A stretch of DNA of 10,767 nucleotides from Gammaproteobacteria bacterium (GTDB lineage: Bacteria; Pseudomonadota; Gammaproteobacteria; Steroidobacterales; Steroidobacteraceae), in assembly GCA_030040235.1 (NCBI GenBank), contig JASHUC010000388.1, forward strand, positions 1 to 10,767, given 5' to 3'. Each line of letters opens with the position of its first letter. Position 1 is the stretch's first letter. The position numbers and the translations under genes were made by a program. Positions 6,950 to 10,767 of the stretch are shown here, in pieces. The notes under the pieces were generated by a model. It did no database searches and was not told the DNA's origin. It saw only the letters and a list, made by a program, of their open reading frames with translations.

Positions 6950-8545
6950 ATGAGACGTTTTTCCTTCACGCGTGAGCGAATCGATGCGGAGCGGGAGCGC
7001 AGCGCGCTGGGCGACCGCGCCTGCGGCGGATACGCGAGCTTCGAGGGCTGGGTGCGCGATCACAACGAGGGCCGGCGGGTCACACACCTCGAGTACGAGG
7101 CCTTCGAGCCCCTCGCGATCAAAGAGGGCGAGCGCATCCTCGCCGAGGGACTCGAGCGCTTCGGCGTCGAGCATGCGGCGTGCATTCACCGTAGCGGCGA
7201 TCTGGCGATCGGCGACCTCGCCGTGTGGGTCGGCGTGAGCGCCCGTCATCGGGACGAGGCGTTCCGCGCATGCCGCTACATCATCGACGAGGTCAAGCAT
7301 CGTCTTCCCATCTGGAAGAAGGAGCACTACGAGAACGGCGACTCGGGGTGGGTGAACTGCGAGCGCTGCGCGGCGGCGCCGCACGAGCAGCCGCACGAGC
7401 AGCCGCACGACCACGATCACGCGCACGATCACGCGCACGATCATGTGCATCCACCCGCTCCCGACTACTCCCGGCAGATGGCGCTCAAAGAGGTCGGTCC
7501 ACGCGGGCAGGCGCGCTTGCGAGCGAGCCGGGTGCTGGTGGTTGGAGCCGGCGGCCTCGGGGTTCCCGTGCTCACGTATCTCGCGGGCGCGGGCATCGGT
7601 CGCCTGGGCATCGTCGATGCCGATCGGCTCGAGCCGTCGAATCTGCATCGCCAGACACTGTACGCGCTCGCGGACGTCGGCAAGCCGAAGGCCGCACTCG
7701 CTGCGGAGCGGCTGCGCGCACTCAATCCGGAGGTTCAGGTCGATGTGCATCCGGTGCGCCTCGATGCCTCGAATGGCGACGCACTCCTCGCCCCCTACGA
7801 GCTCGTGATCGACTGCACCGACAACTTCACCACGAAGTTCCTGCTCAACGATCTCGCCATGCGGCTCGGCAAGACCACCATTCTCTCGAGCGTCTATCAG
7901 CTCGAGGGACAGCTGCAGGTCGTGCGGCCGCGCGCTTCGGGCGCCTGTCTGCGATGCATCTGGCCGGAGGCGACTCGCGATGGCGTCGTCGGCAACTGTG
8001 CCGAGGCGGGTGTTCTCGGCCCGGTGCCGGGCATCTTCGGCTGCCTGCAGGCGCTCGAGGCGCTCAAGATCCTGCTCGATCTGCCCGGGCAGCTCGGCGA
8101 CGAGCTCGCGGTGCTCGATCTCTCCTTGCTCACGGTGTCGCGAGTGCGGATGCAGCGCGCGCCGCCATGCCGTCAGGGCGCGTGCGCGCGGCTCAGCGCA
8201 CCGGCCGCTCGGACCGAAGCCGGCTCCTGGGAGCTCGCTTTCGGCGATCTCGAGCAAGCGCTCGGGCAGGATTTCACCATCATCGATGTGCGCGAGGCCC
8301 GCGAGGTCGCCGCGAGGCCGGCCCCCGCCGAGCGGGTGCGCCACATCCCTCTGCATGCTCTTCTCGAGATGGCGCTGCTCGATCCGGCCGCGGAGGGATC
8401 GCTCGAGCGGGCGGAGAAGTACCTGCTCGTCTGCGCAACCGGCAAGCGCAGCCTCGCCGGAGCTCAGGAGCTGCGCGCCAGAGGTTTCGGGGCGGCATTC
8501 TCCCTGCGCGGCGGACTCGCCGCCCTCGAGCAAGTTCCGGCCTGA
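6950..8545 (+). CDS. MoaE-MoeB-rhodanese fusion: molybdopterin synthase large subunit, MoaD-adenylating E1 and sulfurtransferase
   Basis: 531-residue three-domain protein. Residues 1-141 are MoaE, the large subunit that puts the dithiolene sulfurs on cPMP: FEGWVRDHNEGRRVTHLEYEAF and the catalytic lysine region VKHRLPIWKKE (115-125). Residues ~143-168 form a linker with ten histidines in 23 positions, after CERC (137-140). Residues ~172-400 are a MoeB/ThiF-type E1: VVGAGGLG (ATP, 197-204), DADRLEPSNLHRQ, DCTDNF, CLRC (333, 336; zinc) and NCAEAGVLG. The second zinc pair is spaced CRQGAC (407, 412) instead of CxxC. Residues ~425-531 are a rhodanese with active-site Cys495 in CATGKRS. MoeB plus rhodanese matches eukaryotic MOCS3/Uba4; the added MoaE is unusual. 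ATG 6950 has GAG five bases upstream. Sulfur would pass from the rhodanese Cys to MoaD and then to MoaE. Confidence 0.93.
   Translation: MRRFSFTRERIDAERERSALGDRACGGYASFEGWVRDHNEGRRVTHLEYEAFEPLAIKEGERILAEGLERFGVEHAACIHRSGDLAIGDLAVWVGVSARHRDEAFRACRYIIDEVKHRLPIWKKEHYENGDSGWVNCERCAAAPHEQPHEQPHDHDHAHDHAHDHVHPPAPDYSRQMALKEVGPRGQARLRASRVLVVGAGGLGVPVLTYLAGAGIGRLGIVDADRLEPSNLHRQTLYALADVGKPKAALAAERLRALNPEVQVDVHPVRLDASNGDALLAPYELVIDCTDNFTTKFLLNDLAMRLGKTTILSSVYQLEGQLQVVRPRASGACLRCIWPEATRDGVVGNCAEAGVLGPVPGIFGCLQALEALKILLDLPGQLGDELAVLDLSLLTVSRVRMQRAPPCRQGACARLSAPAARTEAGSWELAFGDLEQALGQDFTIIDVREAREVAARPAPAERVRHIPLHALLEMALLDPAAEGSLERAEKYLLVCATGKRSLAGAQELRARGFGAAFSLRGGLAALEQVPA
7382..7450 (+). repeat. In-frame 12-bp tandem repeat coding the histidine-rich linker
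   Basis: Five 12-base units in a row: CACGAGCAGCCG (7382-7393 and 7394-7405), CACGACCACGAT (7406-7417) and CACGCGCACGAT (7418-7429 and 7430-7441), then a degenerate CATGTGCAT to 7450. The period keeps the reading frame and encodes HEQP twice, HDHD, then HAHD twice. It lies between the MoaE and MoeB domains, where loss or gain of units would change only linker length. Confidence 0.85.
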
Positions 8546-8552
8546 GGGCGCG

Positions 8553-9830
8553 CTAAGGCCTGACCTGTCCGTTGCCTCGCACGAGGTACTTGTAGCTCGT
8601 GAGCTGCTCGAGGCCGACCGGACCGCGGGCATGGAAGCGATCGGTGGAGATGCCGATCTCCGCGCCCATGCCGAATTCCCCGCCATCGGCAAATTGCGTG
8701 GACGCGTTGTGGAGCACGATTGCGCTATCGACGCGCTGCAGGAACCGCTCGGCCGTCGCGGCATTCTCCGTCACGATCGCTTCGGTGTGCGCCGAGCCGT
8801 AGCGGGCGATGTGGGCGATCGCCTCGTCCACCCCGTCCACCACCTTCGCCGCGATGATCGCATCGAGATACTCGGTGAACCAATCCTCCTCGCTCGCCGC
8901 CCGCACGCGGGCATCGACCCTCTGCACGGCCGGGTCGCCTCGCACCTCGCAGCCCGCGTCGAGCAGATCGAGCACGATGGGGGCAAGGTGAGTCTCGAGG
9001 CAGCCGCGGTCGATCAGCAGCGTCTCAGCCGCCCCACAGATTCCCGTGCGGCGCATCTTGGCGTTGAGCACGATCGCCCGCGCCATGCGCACGTCCGAGT
9101 TGCGGTCCACGTACACGTGGCAATTTCCCTCCAGGTGCCCGATGACGGGAACGCGCGCTTCCCGCTGAACGCGCGCGACGAGCTCCTTGCCGCCGCGCGG
9201 CACCAGCACGTCCAGGTACTCCGTCATCCCGGAGAGCATGTAGCCGACCGCGGCGCGGTCGGTCGTGGGGACGAGCTGAATGCTCTCGGGAGGCAGGTCC
9301 GCCGCCGCGAGCCCCTCGAGCAGCGCTGCGTGGATCGCCGCGTTCGAGCGCTCGCTCTCCGATCCGCCGCGCAGAATGACGGCATTGCCTGATTTGAGAC
9401 ACAGCGAGCCGGCGTCGGCCGTGACGTTGGGGCGGCTCTCGTAGATGATCCCGATCACCCCGAGCGGCACGCGCACGCGCTGAATGGCGAGGCCGTTCGG
9501 CCGGCTCCACTCCGCAGCCACCGCCCCCACCGGATCGGGCAGAGCCGCGATCTCCGTAAGGCCGCGCGCCATGGCTTCGATCCTCCGGCCATCGAGCCGC
9601 AGGCGATCGAGCAGCGGCGCGCTCGCGCGGTGTGCGCGCGCAGCTTCGACGTCGGCGGCATTCGCGCGCAGGAGCTCCGCGTTGCGGGTCCGCAGACTCT
9701 CGGCGGCGGCCTGGAGCGCCCGATTTTTCTGCGCGGTGCCGGCCACCGCGAGCGCTGCCGCGGCCCGGCATGCGGCCGCCCCCATCCTCGCCATGAGCGC
9801 GCCGATGTCGGGAACAGCCCGGGAGCTCAC
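8553..9830 (-). CDS. proA: Gamma-glutamyl phosphate reductase ProA
   Basis: Second step of proline synthesis: NADPH-dependent reduction of gamma-glutamyl phosphate to glutamate-5-semialdehyde in the cytoplasm. It has 425 residues from GTG 9830-9828, near the usual ~417-420. Characteristic segments are [19 protein letters not shown] (122-140), [23 protein letters not shown] and [11 protein letters not shown]. The catalytic cysteine is Cys265 in [14 protein letters not shown], and [16 protein letters not shown] with [16 protein letters not shown] closes the protein. The GTG start overlaps the proB stop by four bases (GTGA), with AGAGG (9842-9838) seven bases upstream. The same frame runs open further upstream to about 10481 but there it is a shadow of proB. 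It converges on the Moco operon with a 7-bp gap. Confidence 0.97.
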   Translation of the reverse strand: MSSRAVPDIGALMARMGAAACRAAAALAVAGTAQKNRALQAAAESLRTRNAELLRANAADVEAARAHRASAPLLDRLRLDGRRIEAMARGLTEIAALPDPVGAVAAEWSRPNGLAIQRVRVPLGVIGIIYESRPNVTADAGSLCLKSGNAVILRGGSESERSNAAIHAALLEGLAAADLPPESIQLVPTTDRAAVGYMLSGMTEYLDVLVPRGGKELVARVQREARVPVIGHLEGNCHVYVDRNSDVRMARAIVLNAKMRRTGICGAAETLLIDRGCLETHLAPIVLDLLDAGCEVRGDPAVQRVDARVRAASEEDWFTEYLDAIIAAKVVDGVDEAIAHIARYGSAHTEAIVTENAATAERFLQRVDSAIVLHNASTQFADGGEFGMGAEIGISTDRFHARGPVGLEQLTSYKYLVRGNGQVRP

Positions 9831-10767
9831 GAGGCCGCCTCTGCAGGCTGGGATGGCCTCGCGATGGGCTGCAGGATGACGAGGTCGTCGCGATGAATCA
9901 TCTCGTCGCGCCCGCGGAAACCGAGGATGGCTTCGATCTCGGAGGATCGGCGTCCCATGATGCGCGCCGCATCGGTGTCCGAATAGGCGATGATGCCGCG
10001 CGCGAACTCCGCACCGTCCGGCCCGAGGACGCTCACGGTGTCGCCACGATCGAACCGTCCGATCGCGCGGACGACGCCGGCCGGCAGCAGGCTCTTGCCC
10101 TCCTTGAGTGCGTTGAGCGCGCCGGCATCGATGGCAATGGCTCCCGCTGGCCGCAACGTTCCTGCGATCCACTGCTTGCGCGCCGCAACGGGCGTCGCGT
10201 TCGGCACGAACCACGTGCAGCGTGCCCCGTCCTCGATGCGCCGGACGGGATGGCGGTATTGCCCTGCCGCAATGCACATGTGACACCCGGCCGAGACGGC
10301 GATCTTCGCCGCGAGCAGCTTTGTGGCCATGCCGCCCGAGCCCGTCTCGGAGGATGACCGGCCGGCCATGGCCTCGATCTCGGGGGTTACCCGCAACACC
10401 CGCTCGATGAACTCCGCGCCTGGATCGTGGTGCGGATCCGTCGTGTACAAGCCTTCGACGTCCGAGAGCAGCACGAGGCAATCAGCGCCCGTCATCTGTG
10501 CGACCCGCGCGGCGAGCCGGTCGTTGTCGCCGTAGCGGATCTCGGCGGTCGCGACGGTGTCGTTCTCGTTGATCACGGGCAAGGCGCCGAGCGCGAGCAG
10601 AGCTTCGAGCGTTGCGCGTGCATTGAGGAAACGCCGGCGGCGTTCGCTGTCCTCGAGCGTCAGCAGCACCTGCGCGACGGTTATTGCGCGCTCCTCGAGC
10701 AGCTCCTTGTAGGCGTGCGCCAGCCTGATCTGCCCGACGGCCGCGGCGGCCTGGCTTTCCTCCAGCC
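9827..10767 (-). CDS. proB: Glutamate 5-kinase ProB with PUA domain, 5' end cut by window
   Basis: First step of proline synthesis: ATP-dependent phosphorylation of glutamate, normally feedback-inhibited by proline. The window holds the last ~312 residues; the N-terminus lies beyond base 10767. The first visible residues, [19 protein letters not shown], fit the kinase domain. PVINENDTV (glutamate site), [25 protein letters not shown] and [15 protein letters not shown] complete it. The C-terminal PUA domain includes [28 protein letters not shown] and ARGIIAYSD, so this is the long E. coli-like form. It ends in TGA 9829-9827 overlapping the proA start; the two form a translationally coupled proBA pair. 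The promoter is outside the window. Confidence 0.96.
   Translation of the reverse strand, partial: LEESQAAAAVGQIRLAHAYKELLEERAITVAQVLLTLEDSERRRRFLNARATLEALLALGALPVINENDTVATAEIRYGDNDRLAARVAQMTGADCLVLLSDVEGLYTTDPHHDPGAEFIERVLRVTPEIEAMAGRSSSETGSGGMATKLLAAKIAVSAGCHMCIAAGQYRHPVRRIEDGARCTWFVPNATPVAARKQWIAGTLRPAGAIAIDAGALNALKEGKSLLPAGVVRAIGRFDRGDTVSVLGPDGAEFARGIIAYSDTDAARIMGRRSSEIEAILGFRGRDEMIHRDDLVILQPIARPSQPAEAAS

Noticed and set aside
6830..8764. 644-codon open frame antisense to the MoaE-MoeB-rhodanese gene
   Set aside because: No recognisable domain, and it mirrors a gene with three intact domains. Long antisense frames are expected at this GC content.
9831..10481. Upstream extension of the proA frame
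   Set aside because: It overlaps proB coding sequence in another frame. GTG 9830 has a good ribosome site and gives the normal ProA length.

Overview
The window is high-GC, densely coded DNA with GTG/TTG starts and stop/start overlaps, which suits a proteobacterial chromosome, probably a gamma- or betaproteobacterium. I cannot fix the genus from the sequence. It reads mostly as chromosomal housekeeping and cofactor genes. No insertion sequence, phage gene or CRISPR array is visible.

Layout. (1) 1-849, minus: C-terminally cut YihY/BrkB-family inner-membrane protein. (2) 913-3593, plus: two overlapping genes, an MFS transporter of aromatic-acid/H+ symporter type and an exported PqaA-like alpha/beta hydrolase. 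(3) 3618-3691, minus: tRNA-Arg(UCG). (4) 3756-3937, minus: a short relic in which the first ~25 residues of a [2Fe-2S] subunit of a xanthine-dehydrogenase-family molybdenum hydroxylase are joined to the last ~33 residues of the molybdopterin-binding subunit, as if an internal deletion removed almost a whole operon. (5) 4075-8545, plus: a small exported protein followed by a compact molybdenum cofactor operon, moaA, moaC, a mobA-moaD fusion and a moaE-moeB-rhodanese fusion. (6) 8553-10767, minus: proA and the 5'-truncated proB, converging on the Moco operon with only 7 bp between stop codons.

How the genes work together. MoaA and MoaC turn GTP into cyclic pyranopterin monophosphate. MoaD is the sulfur carrier and MoaE the large subunit of molybdopterin synthase. 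MoeB adenylates the MoaD Gly-Gly tail, and the rhodanese domain is the likely sulfur donor, as in eukaryotic MOCS3/Uba4. MobA adds GMP to make the bis-MGD form. Seven activities are packed in four ORFs. MoeA and MogA/MoaB (molybdate insertion) and molybdate transport are absent here. ProB and ProA catalyse the first two steps of proline synthesis from glutamate.

The most unusual points are the two multidomain Moco proteins, the histidine-rich linker in each, and the molybdoenzyme operon scar upstream.
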